Shown piece after piece: positions 35,237-43,215 of a stretch of 64,000 nucleotides of DNA. The notes beneath the pieces are model-generated. The model ran no database searches. It was not told the DNA's origin and saw only the letters and a list, made by a program, of their open reading frames with translations. The stretch is from Alcaligenaceae bacterium (GTDB lineage: Bacteria; Pseudomonadota; Gammaproteobacteria; Burkholderiales; Burkholderiaceae_B). Position numbers and translations under genes: made by a program. The number at the start of each line of letters is the position of its first letter. Position 1 is the first letter of the stretch. The DNA is taken from assembly GCA_947380655.1 (NCBI GenBank), contig CANCRX010000003.1:1-64000 (forward strand). The letters are read 5' to 3'.

Positions 35237-36016
35237 ATGCAATTTGAAGAAATTATTTACGAAGAAGACGGCCCGATTGGCACGATCACACTGAACCGCC
35301 CACAAGACGGCAACATGTTCACAGAAAAAATGTGCCATGAAATTCGTGACTGCATCAATGCGATCCGACGCGAGACGCGCACCCGCGTCATCGTATTGAC
35401 AGGCGCTGGCGAGCGCTTTTTTTGTTTAGGTGGTCGCAAAGACGGCATGGAGGACACACAGATGTATGCAGGTGTCCTACCCACGCTTGAGATGTATGAA
35501 AGCATTGATCGCCTGCAAAAACCCGTAATTGCCTCAGTCAACGGCTATGCCGTTGGTGGTGGAAACGTTTTACAGATGGTCTGCGATGTCACGATCGCGG
35601 CGGATAACGCGATGTTCCGTCAAGTCGGTCCGATGGTTGGCAGTTTTGATGCAGGCTATGGCACATGGTATCTGGAAGATCTTGTCGGTAAAAAACGCGC
35701 CAAAGAAATGTGGTTTTCTAATCCGAAAATCTCTCCCCAACAGGCTGTAGAGATGGGACTGATCAATCGCGTTGTCCCCGCTGCTGAATTAAAAGCTGCG
35801 ACCCGCGCGTGGGCGCTCGAAATCGCCGATCGCGGCTCCTTCGCACTGGCCTCCATCAAATCCGCGTTCAATGCACGTCACGGTGGTGTAGGTGGGCTAT
35901 CTCGCATGGCGCACGACCTGTTGTTGCGTGGCTATCTCGATACCGAAGAGCACGATGAAATGGCTGCATCCTTTGCGGAACGACGCAAACCTGATCCCTC
36001 CAAATTTGGTCATTGA
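35237..36016 (+). CDS. BadI/MenB-like crotonase, likely ring-opening 2-ketocycloalkanecarboxyl-CoA hydrolase
   Basis: A 259-residue crotonase. The middle segment QVGPMVGSFDAGYGTWYLED and the following GKKRAKEMWF match the branch holding BadI (2-ketocyclohexanecarboxyl-CoA hydrolase) and MenB rather than ordinary hydratases. Ser136, Asp138 and Tyr233, the residues characteristic of that branch, are all there, while the hydratase glutamate pair is absent. Next to a ligase, hydratase, two dehydrogenases and no men genes, the BadI role, retro-Dieckmann ring opening of a beta-keto-CoA to a dicarboxylyl-CoA, fits best. The oxyanion loop reads CLGGRKDG, unlike the GGDQ of both known enzymes. GGAGATCTC precedes the ATG. 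Confidence 0.78.
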   Translation: MQFEEIIYEEDGPIGTITLNRPQDGNMFTEKMCHEIRDCINAIRRETRTRVIVLTGAGERFFCLGGRKDGMEDTQMYAGVLPTLEMYESIDRLQKPVIASVNGYAVGGGNVLQMVCDVTIAADNAMFRQVGPMVGSFDAGYGTWYLEDLVGKKRAKEMWFSNPKISPQQAVEMGLINRVVPAAELKAATRAWALEIADRGSFALASIKSAFNARHGGVGGLSRMAHDLLLRGYLDTEEHDEMAASFAERRKPDPSKFGH

Positions 36017-36031
36017 TCGAGGAATTTGATC

Positions 36032-37717
36032 ATGATGCTAACTTTGCATGATCCGAAACAGACACGGGCGCAATATGCCAGCGGAGCGTGGCAAGAAAAC
36101 ACCATGTTCATGTTGCTGCGTGAACATGCGAGCAAAAGAGGCGCGGAGATCGCCTTGCGTGACGCCACCACGTCCTTGAGCTGGGCTCAAGTGCTCGAGG
36201 CTGTTGAAGGCGTCGCGCAAAGTCTGCACCTGGCAGGATTGCGCAACGGTGACCGTGTAGCAATATGGTTGCCTAGCCGCGTCGAGAGCGTCATTATATT
36301 TTTGGCTTGTTCACGCAATGGTTATGTGTGCTGCCCGTCCTTGCACCAAAGTTATACCGCTGCCGAAATCATCACCTTACTCAAACGTATCCGCTGTAAA
36401 GCGTTTTTCACCACGCCTGGCTATGGTGCGGATCTGGTGAAAGATTCGATCTTCAGTCTGGTTCACGATGTCCCCACAGTCATCAATACCTATACCCTGG
36501 GTATCAATTACGCAACCCAGGCGGACACAGTGTCGGGAACACATCACTTTCCATCGCCACTCCAGCACTCGGCCGACATGCCCAGTCCAGACTTGAATCC
36601 TGACAAGATTGTTTACCTTGCCTTTACTTCTGGCACGACGGGTTTGCCAAAAGGCGTTATGCATAGCGATAACACGCTGCTTGCTAATGGTCGGGTACTC
36701 GTCAAGGACTGGCATCACAACGAACTGAGCGTTTTACTGACGCTCAGTCCGCTCAGTCATCATATCGGTACCGTAGCTGTTGAACAGTGGCTAGTTGCTG
36801 GCATGCAATTGGTTATTCACAATCCGGCTGCGGGGGTTGCCGCCTTAGACCTGATCCTCGACACGGGTGCCACGTACGTCATGGGAGTGCCTACCCATGC
36901 GATGGATATTCTGGATGAATTCCGTCGTCGCGGACTCGACTCGATGAATCAGGTCAAGTCCTTCTATATGGCAGGATCGCCTATCCCTCAGGAAGTTGCA
37001 GAACAGTTTTTGCGTATCGGTATCACGCCGCAAAATGTGTATGGAATGACTGAAAATGGTTCGCACCAGTACACCTTGCCTACAGATCCGACCAAAACTA
37101 TCGTATCGACCTGTGGCCGCGCAGGCATGGGCTATGAAGTCAGGATCTTTGACGCTGAAAATTCTGATGTCGAACTAACGGTTGGCCAAGTCGGTGAGAT
37201 TGGCGGTCGAGGCGGCTTGCTCATGCTTGGGTATTTCGACGATCAGACCGCGACAGAAAACTCGTTTAACCGAGATGGCTGGTTTATGACAGGCGATCTC
37301 GGCATTCTGGATGAGCAGAATTGTCTGCAAATTGTCGGACGTAAAAAAGATCTGATTATCCGTGGTGGGCACAATATTCATCCCGCGCATATTGAGGACT
37401 TAGCGCATCGGCATGCAGAGATTGCCAAAGCAGCAGCCTTTCCAATTGCTGACGAACGGCTGGGTGAGCGCGTCTGTCTTGCAGTCATTCAGCGTCCTGG
37501 TTCTCACGCAGGCACTGAGCTGGATGCAAACGAAGTACTGCTTCATCTGCATCAAGTGGGTCTGTCCAAATACGATATGCCCGAATACTTTATTGTCATG
37601 CCACAGTTTCCACTAACGGCAAGTGGAAAAATCCTCAAGCGTGAGCTGGTTTTGATGGCCCAACGCGGTGAGATAACCCCTCAGGCCGTGCGTTTCAAGT
37701 CTACTCAAACTGTATGA
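36032..37717 (+). CDS. Acyl-CoA ligase (AMP-binding), cyclohexanecarboxylate-CoA ligase-like
   Basis: A 561-residue adenylate-forming enzyme. The phosphate loop TSGTTGLPKG is near 199-208; YGMTENG, GWFMTGDLG and the hinge KDLIIRGGHNI follow, and the catalytic lysine is in SGKILKREL at the C-terminus. It activates a carboxylic acid to its CoA ester with ATP. AGGAATTTGATC precedes the ATG; a TTG two codons before is less likely. In R. palustris a ligase of this kind (AliA) opens cyclohexanecarboxylate degradation; the neighbouring genes support an equivalent role here. Confidence 0.87.
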   Translation: MMLTLHDPKQTRAQYASGAWQENTMFMLLREHASKRGAEIALRDATTSLSWAQVLEAVEGVAQSLHLAGLRNGDRVAIWLPSRVESVIIFLACSRNGYVCCPSLHQSYTAAEIITLLKRIRCKAFFTTPGYGADLVKDSIFSLVHDVPTVINTYTLGINYATQADTVSGTHHFPSPLQHSADMPSPDLNPDKIVYLAFTSGTTGLPKGVMHSDNTLLANGRVLVKDWHHNELSVLLTLSPLSHHIGTVAVEQWLVAGMQLVIHNPAAGVAALDLILDTGATYVMGVPTHAMDILDEFRRRGLDSMNQVKSFYMAGSPIPQEVAEQFLRIGITPQNVYGMTENGSHQYTLPTDPTKTIVSTCGRAGMGYEVRIFDAENSDVELTVGQVGEIGGRGGLLMLGYFDDQTATENSFNRDGWFMTGDLGILDEQNCLQIVGRKKDLIIRGGHNIHPAHIEDLAHRHAEIAKAAAFPIADERLGERVCLAVIQRPGSHAGTELDANEVLLHLHQVGLSKYDMPEYFIVMPQFPLTASGKILKRELVLMAQRGEITPQAVRFKSTQTV

Positions 37718-37731
37718 ATCAGGAGAAAATA

Positions 37732-38514
37732 ATGAGCGTTGAGCTTTCAATTGAAAACGGATTGGCTCTGATTAAACTGAACCGTCCGAAAGCGCTCAAT
37801 GCCCTGAGCTTTACGATACTCGGCGAACTTGACGCGGCGATCGATCAAGTGTCGCAAGCCATTGCAAAAGGAACCGCAAGAGGCCTGATCTTTACTGGGG
37901 AAGGCGAAAAATCTTTTTGTGCTGGTGCAGATATCACTGAGCTCATGGGACGACCTGTTTTACATGAGCACGAAGGCGCTCGGATCGGGCAGGCGGTATT
38001 TTCAAAAATAGCCTCACTCAACATTCCCTCCGTTGCAGTCATACATGGTTATGCCTTTGGTGGTGGCCTCGAACTCGCGCTAGCCTGTACCTTTCGCGTC
38101 GCAACAGCGCGCGCCAAAATGGGCTTACCCGAAGTCAAACTTGGATTAATTCCTGGCTATGGAGGGACTCAACGATTACCGCGCCTGATTGGTGAAGGTC
38201 GTGCCTTGGACATTATTATGTCAGGACGCACCGTTGAGGCTGAAGAAGCCGAGCGGATTGGTCTGGTCAATCGCATCGTCGCAGACGGCGATCCAGTAGC
38301 GATTGGTCAAGAGTATCTGGCACCTTACCTCAAGCACAGTCTGGCCGCCCTGGACTTTGCACGCCAAGCGATCTTACGCGGCATGAACACCACGTTAGAT
38401 GAGGGCTTGCGAATCGAACGCGATCTTTCAACACTCGCCTATCAAACGGCCGATGCCAAAGAAGGCATGAACGCATTTGTTGAAAAAAGAACAGCCCAGT
38501 TCAAGGACCATTAA
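37732..38514 (+). CDS. Enoyl-CoA hydratase (BadK-like role)
   Basis: A 260-residue crotonase with the oxyanion loop SFCAGADI and both hydratase glutamates: Glu114 in GGGLELAL and Glu134 in GLPEVKLG, followed by GGTQRLPRL. It should add water to a 2-enoyl-CoA, for example a cyclohexene-carboxyl-CoA. CAGGAGAAAATA stands ahead of the chosen ATG; an ATG six codons earlier overlaps the ligase stop but leaves the ribosome site inside the frame. Confidence 0.88.
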   Translation: MSVELSIENGLALIKLNRPKALNALSFTILGELDAAIDQVSQAIAKGTARGLIFTGEGEKSFCAGADITELMGRPVLHEHEGARIGQAVFSKIASLNIPSVAVIHGYAFGGGLELALACTFRVATARAKMGLPEVKLGLIPGYGGTQRLPRLIGEGRALDIIMSGRTVEAEEAERIGLVNRIVADGDPVAIGQEYLAPYLKHSLAALDFARQAILRGMNTTLDEGLRIERDLSTLAYQTADAKEGMNAFVEKRTAQFKDH

Positions 38515-38553
38515 GTAGGTCACTTAAAAATTTATTCTTTCAGATAACGAACT

Positions 38554-39330
38554 ATGCAAACAAATTCAACAGCACCGGCCCCGACCTCAAGGGGCTGCAT
38601 CATCGTGACAGGCGCAAGCCGAGGCATCGGAGCTACGATTGCGCTTGGCTTGGCGCAAGCGGGTTTTGACGTGGGGTGCTTGTCAAGAACAGGGGATTTA
38701 CCTCACATAGCCAACGTTACGCCAGAAATTAAACAGCGCTGGCATGCAGCAAAATGTGATGTGAGTAAAAGCGAGCAATTAGAAAAGGCATTTAACTTGA
38801 TTGCGCAACAGTCGGGTAAACCACTGGTTGGCTTAGTCAACAATGCAGGCATCCATTCACAGGATCGGATTGAAGCCATCACCGAAGACGAATTCAGACG
38901 CGTCATGGATGTGAACGCTTATTCTGTTCTTGCTGCGAGCCAAGCCATCTATCCACATTTGCTGAATAATCAAGGTGGTTTGATCGTCAATATCGGTTCA
39001 TTTTTTGACAAGCTCGGTATCAAACAACATTTGCTTTACTGCGCAGCAAAAGCTGCAGTAGGCGCCATGACGCGGTGCATGGCCGTCGAATGGGCCTACA
39101 AAGGAATTCGCGCCCTGAATGTAGCTCCGGGATACATCATGACAGATTTAAATCGCGACGCCATGCAAACCGGACCACTAGCCGCCTATCTGGCCAAACG
39201 TATTCCTGGTGGAAAACCTGGGCAGGCAGAAGACGTTGGAAACCTTGTTACCTCATTATTTGTACTTGATTCACCCTTTATGACCGGTGAGACCATCTAT
39301 ATCGATGGTGCACACGGCATGCTGGGTTAG
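38554..39330 (+). CDS. SDR dehydrogenase (candidate 2-hydroxyacyl-ring CoA dehydrogenase, BadH-like role)
   Basis: A 258-residue short-chain dehydrogenase. Cofactor motif TGASRGIG is at 19-26, NNAG at 96-99, and the catalytic Ser149, Tyr162 and Lys166 are intact (YCAAK), unlike the two other SDRs of this window. The C-terminal TGETIYIDGAHG is regular. Between hydratase and acyl-CoA dehydrogenase genes, it is the best candidate to oxidise the ring hydroxyl to the beta-keto-CoA that the BadI-like enzyme would cleave. It is not close enough in sequence for me to call it BadH. Confidence 0.83.
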   Translation: MQTNSTAPAPTSRGCIIVTGASRGIGATIALGLAQAGFDVGCLSRTGDLPHIANVTPEIKQRWHAAKCDVSKSEQLEKAFNLIAQQSGKPLVGLVNNAGIHSQDRIEAITEDEFRRVMDVNAYSVLAASQAIYPHLLNNQGGLIVNIGSFFDKLGIKQHLLYCAAKAAVGAMTRCMAVEWAYKGIRALNVAPGYIMTDLNRDAMQTGPLAAYLAKRIPGGKPGQAEDVGNLVTSLFVLDSPFMTGETIYIDGAHGMLG

Positions 39331-39346
39331 AAGGGAAGGATTCAAA

Positions 39347-40522
39347 ATGGATGTTTTAAACAGACTGGACTCAGATCAAAAATGGACGCAAGAAGAGTCC
39401 ATGTTGCTCGATTCCGTACGTCAGCTTTCTCGTGAAAAAATCGCACCACGTGCGGCGCATTACGATCAGACTGCCGAGTTCCCATGGGACAACGTCCGAG
39501 CTATCAATGAACTCGGTTTAAACACGATGTTCATTCCGGAGGAATATGGCGGAGCACCCCTTTCTTACGCGTGTTATCTGGCTTGCGTACGTGAAATCAG
39601 TCAGGCTTGCGCGTCGACGGGCATTATCTGGGCAACTAATTTCCACGCCATCAAACCATTGATGGACTATGGCACAGAAGAGCAAAAGCAACGTCTGCTT
39701 CCTCGCATAGCAGAGGGTGGCCTGGCAGCGCTTGTTATTACTGAACCTAGCGCAGGTTCAGATGCCACGGGAATGAAAACATCCTTCACACCTGATGGTG
39801 ATTCAATCATCCTGAACGGCAATAAAATTTTCATCTCGAATGGTGACGTTTCCGATTTGTATGTTGTCTTTGGCAAGTGGTCCGAGATAGAAGGAGCGAA
39901 AGAATCCATCTCGGTGCTAATCCTCGAGAAAGGCACCCCTGGCTTTACCGTGACCGGCGTGGAAGACAAAATGGGGACCCGTGCTTCAGGCACAGCTTCA
40001 CTTTCCTTTGATAACTGCCGTATCCCACGTGCAAACCTGCTTTGTAACCCTGGCGACGGTTTGAAAATTTTATTAGCCTCACTCAATAAGTCACGTCCAA
40101 GCGTCGCCGCACATGCACTGGGTATCGCTCGCGCAGCCTTCGAGGATGCGATCGGATATATGAACGAGCGCAAGCAATCAGGTAAAAAACTGCTCGAGTT
40201 TCAAGGTCTGCAATTCAATATCGCTGATCTGGCTGCCGAACTCGTGATGGTCGAGTCCTGGCTGTGGCGTGTAGCAAAAATGGTGGATCAAGACGCATCC
40301 AGTATTGGTATTGAAGCCTCCATACTTAAACTCAAAGCAACCGATCTGGCGATGCGCATGGCGACTGATGCCGTTCAGTTCTTGGGAGGGTATGGCTACT
40401 GCAAGGACTACCGAGTTGAGCGATTGATGCGTGACGCGAAAATTACTCAAATATGGGAAGGCACGAATCAGGTTCATCGCCAGTTGATTGGACGCAGCTT
40501 TCTGAAAAAGGATAAGAGATGA
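39347..40522 (+). CDS. Acyl-CoA dehydrogenase
   Basis: A 391-residue FAD enzyme with the usual order: N-terminal helices, the middle segment VITEPSAGSDATGMKT, and the C-terminal FLGGYGYCKDYRVERLMRD. The catalytic base is Glu371 in IWEGTNQ. It introduces the 2,3 double bond into the acyl or ring CoA ester and passes electrons to ETF, which is not encoded here. GGGAAGGATTC precedes the ATG; a 60-base upstream open stretch lies inside the SDR gene. It overlaps the next gene by four bases. Confidence 0.9.
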   Translation: MDVLNRLDSDQKWTQEESMLLDSVRQLSREKIAPRAAHYDQTAEFPWDNVRAINELGLNTMFIPEEYGGAPLSYACYLACVREISQACASTGIIWATNFHAIKPLMDYGTEEQKQRLLPRIAEGGLAALVITEPSAGSDATGMKTSFTPDGDSIILNGNKIFISNGDVSDLYVVFGKWSEIEGAKESISVLILEKGTPGFTVTGVEDKMGTRASGTASLSFDNCRIPRANLLCNPGDGLKILLASLNKSRPSVAAHALGIARAAFEDAIGYMNERKQSGKKLLEFQGLQFNIADLAAELVMVESWLWRVAKMVDQDASSIGIEASILKLKATDLAMRMATDAVQFLGGYGYCKDYRVERLMRDAKITQIWEGTNQVHRQLIGRSFLKKDKR

Positions 40523-41394
40523 ATAGCAGCAAAACCATAGGCATCGTTGGATGCGGCACGATGGGTACAGGCATCGCTATTGTTGCAGCACGCGCGGGGT
40601 TTAAAACGCGAATCTATGACTTACGTCCAGAACCGCTGGAAAATGCACGTAAGCAAGCTGCTGCATTTCTGAAAAAATCAGTCGAACGGGGGAAACTTGC
40701 GGCGGGTGAGGATGTACGCATTATGTCTCAATTTTTCACGACGACAGAGATCAAAGACTTTGCTGATTGCGATTTAGTCATCGAGGCGGTATTCGAAGAC
40801 CTCAAAGTCAAGCACAGCATATTCAAACAACTCAACGACGTCTGTCATGCCGAGACGATTTTTGCCTCGAACACCTCTACGATTTCCATTACAGAAATCG
40901 CCGGCGGTAGTGGTCGGGCAGATCGCTTTGTAGGCATGCACTTTTGTCTGCCCGCACAGCTGATGAAACTTGTCGAAATGTCACCCGGCATGAATACGTC
41001 TGAAGCGACTTTCGATCAAGCATGGAAACTTTGTGAAGATCTCGGTCAGCGTCCAGTACGCACACGCGATACACCTGGATTTATTTTGAATTATTTCCTG
41101 ATCCCCTTCCATAATGATGTGATCAATATGGTTGATCAGGGCGTAGCGACACCTGCTGACATTGATCTGGCAGTCAAGACCGCATTAGGATATCCGTTAG
41201 GACCCCTTGAGCTTCTCGATATGGTGGGTATGGACACACAGCTTTTACTCTGTGAAGCGATGCATGGACTTACCCACGAACCAAGGGCTGCCTGCCCGCC
41301 ATTGGTTAAACGTATGATCGGCGCAGGTCGTCTGGGACGAAAATCAGGTCAGGGTTTCCATACCTATGACAGCAACAAAATTTTTGGAGCATGA
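40519..41394 (+). CDS. 3-hydroxyacyl-CoA dehydrogenase, first half of a split PaaH-type enzyme
   Basis: 291 residues: NAD-binding domain with GCGTMGTG at 11-18, then the C-terminal dehydrogenase domain from about 187. Catalytic positions Ser120, His141, Glu153 and Asn191 are all kept. The usual HFFNP around the histidine reads HFCLP here. The enzyme oxidises 3-hydroxyacyl-CoA to 3-ketoacyl-CoA. The next gene, overlapping by four bases, encodes the further domain found as a C-terminal continuation in PaaH. It starts inside the end of the acyl-CoA dehydrogenase gene (ATGA). Confidence 0.88.
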   Translation: MNSSKTIGIVGCGTMGTGIAIVAARAGFKTRIYDLRPEPLENARKQAAAFLKKSVERGKLAAGEDVRIMSQFFTTTEIKDFADCDLVIEAVFEDLKVKHSIFKQLNDVCHAETIFASNTSTISITEIAGGSGRADRFVGMHFCLPAQLMKLVEMSPGMNTSEATFDQAWKLCEDLGQRPVRTRDTPGFILNYFLIPFHNDVINMVDQGVATPADIDLAVKTALGYPLGPLELLDMVGMDTQLLLCEAMHGLTHEPRAACPPLVKRMIGAGRLGRKSGQGFHTYDSNKIFGA

Positions 41395-42062
41395 TGATGG
41401 GCTATCAGATTATCCAAGCTGCAGCTTCACGTTCATTTCCCGAATCACATGCTTTTTTTGAGAAAGCAAGCAAAGACGGTGCAGGCCTTGTGTTCATTGG
41501 TGACGAAGCCGCTGCGGCATTCGAAGAATCCATGGATCAGACAGCCGATGCGCTCTTTGTCGCGATAGAGCTTGGCAATGAATGCCTGGGTGTTCATATT
41601 GATCAAGACTATGGGCCAGAAAATGTGGTCGGTTTCGCCAGATTTCGCTTAGGTGAGGATGCGCCCACGAATCTTGTCGAATTAGTTCGTATGCCTTTTA
41701 CTGCTGAAAAATCACTTGCCGCTGCGCGGGCATGCTTTGAGGAGGCAGGTTTGGTTGTCTCGGTATGCGGTGACTTTCCTGGCCGTATTCTTAACCGGCT
41801 GATTCGACCCTATTACAACGCAGCACTGCGCCGGCTCGATGAAGGACTAGCTAGTGCAAATGACATGGATCTCACTCTGCGACTGGGGCTAGGTTATCCA
41901 GATGGGCCGATTGCACTATTGAATCGGACAGGGTTGCATCATCATTACGAGGTCACGCAAGACCTCTATGAGCAGCTGGGTCAGGAGCCCTATGCGCCTG
42001 CTCGACGTGCCCGCAACGCATGGATCAAACACAATCTGGAAAACGATGATGCAGCCACTTAA
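41391..42062 (+). CDS. Stand-alone PaaH C-terminal-like domain protein
   Basis: 223 residues. The last 100 form a second 3-hydroxyacyl-CoA dehydrogenase C-terminal domain: GDFPGRILNRLIRPYYN, then GLASANDMDLTLRLGLGYPDGPI. The first 120 resemble the degenerate linker domain that precedes it in PaaH, with LVELVRMPFT but no nucleotide loop. In PaaH these parts form one chain of about 475-510 residues; here 291 plus 223 gives the same total. The product is unlikely to be active alone and should pair with the preceding protein. Three ATG codons in a row follow GGAGC; any could start. Confidence 0.8.
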   Translation: MMMGYQIIQAAASRSFPESHAFFEKASKDGAGLVFIGDEAAAAFEESMDQTADALFVAIELGNECLGVHIDQDYGPENVVGFARFRLGEDAPTNLVELVRMPFTAEKSLAAARACFEEAGLVVSVCGDFPGRILNRLIRPYYNAALRRLDEGLASANDMDLTLRLGLGYPDGPIALLNRTGLHHHYEVTQDLYEQLGQEPYAPARRARNAWIKHNLENDDAAT

Positions 42063-43155
42063 AGGCATCAAGGTTCTTGATTTCAGCACACTCCTGCCTG
42101 GACCGATGTGCACGCTGATGCTCGCTGAGGCTGGTGCGGATGTGATAAAAATCGAACGTAGCGCAGGTGATGAAATGCGTGCCTACACACCAAAATTCGG
42201 TTGCGACAGTGTAAATTTTGCACTGTTGAATCGCGGTAAAAAATCGATCGTTGCGGACCTCAAATCACCAGAGATCATTGAGCAGATCAAATCCCTCGTG
42301 CGTGAAGCTGATGTAGTTGTGGAACAGTTTCGTCCGGGGGTGATGGACCGGCTAGGCTTAGGTTATACAGCCCTATCTACAATCAATCCGCAACTCATTT
42401 ATTGCTCGATTACGGGCTATGGTCAATCAGGCCCGTATTCTCAGATCGCAGCACATGACCTGAATTATCAAGCGCAGACAGGGATGCTTAATCTGGCAGG
42501 AGATGACAGCGGTAAGCCATCTTTACCGCCAATGCTGACGGCCGATCTTGCCGGCGGTGCATATCCAGCAACCATGAATATCCTGCTCGGTTTGCGCAAA
42601 AGAGATCTCGATGGCACAGGTTGCCATATTGATGTGTCGATGTCAGACAACCTGTTTCCATTGATGTACTGGGGCTTAGGCAACGGCTGGACTGCCAACC
42701 AGTGGCCTACTCCAGGCAGCGATCTGGTCACGGGCGGCAGTCCTCGCTATCAGGTGTATCAGACTTCAGATAATAAATATCTGGCATGTGCCCCGATTGA
42801 GGAAAAATTCTGGGTGAATTTCCTTTCAGTATTAGGAGCAACAGCGCTTCATCACGAAGAAAATTCAGCGTTAGTGAAAGCTAGCATTGCTAAAATTATT
42901 GCAGCACAAACGGCCAAGTACTGGATGGAACAATTCTCCAAACTTGATACGTGCGTATCCGAAATCGTTGGTCTTGAGCATGCGGTGCAGGATCCGCACT
43001 TTATAGCCAGAGGGCTGTTTGAGCGCAGCATCACCAGCGCACAGGGTATCACCATGGCCGCCTTACCCACCTCTGTAAGCAAGGTCTTTCTGGCAGAGGT
43101 AAAAAATGAAGCAAGTCCAGAACTGGGTCAACACACGGCAGAGATTTTAAAATAG
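42046..43155 (+). CDS. Alpha-methylacyl-CoA racemase-like protein (CaiB/BaiF family)
   Basis: A 369-residue class III CoA-transferase fold protein starting MMQPLKGIKVLDFSTLLPGP. Instead of only the transferase aspartate, it carries the racemase set: His137 in AAHDLNY, Asp167 in LTADLAGG and Glu252 in APIEEKFW. These sit at a constant offset of 11 from His126, Asp156 and Glu241 that I recall for the mycobacterial racemase. It should invert 2-methylacyl-CoA or other 2-branched CoA esters. It overlaps the end of the preceding gene by 17 bases. Two adjacent ATGs follow TGGAAAACG. Confidence 0.85.
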   Translation: MMQPLKGIKVLDFSTLLPGPMCTLMLAEAGADVIKIERSAGDEMRAYTPKFGCDSVNFALLNRGKKSIVADLKSPEIIEQIKSLVREADVVVEQFRPGVMDRLGLGYTALSTINPQLIYCSITGYGQSGPYSQIAAHDLNYQAQTGMLNLAGDDSGKPSLPPMLTADLAGGAYPATMNILLGLRKRDLDGTGCHIDVSMSDNLFPLMYWGLGNGWTANQWPTPGSDLVTGGSPRYQVYQTSDNKYLACAPIEEKFWVNFLSVLGATALHHEENSALVKASIAKIIAAQTAKYWMEQFSKLDTCVSEIVGLEHAVQDPHFIARGLFERSITSAQGITMAALPTSVSKVFLAEVKNEASPELGQHTAEILK

Positions 43156-43215
43156 CGATCGATGGCAGGACACCCGAAAGGGTTGGATAACAATCAAATT
43201 AAAACGGAGCAAACC

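Noticed and set aside
35237..36016. Calling the crotonase MenB (naphthoyl-CoA synthase)
   Set aside because: The residues fit MenB as well as BadI, but no other menaquinone gene is present and the neighbours form a CoA-ester catabolic set.
39667..40173. 168-codon frame on the minus strand opposite the acyl-CoA dehydrogenase gene
   Set aside because: It lies wholly inside a well-conserved gene and its translation is low in complexity with no family pattern.
42046..43155. Calling the second CaiB/BaiF protein a CoA-transferase
   Set aside because: The racemase His, Asp and Glu are all present at a constant offset, which true transferases lack.
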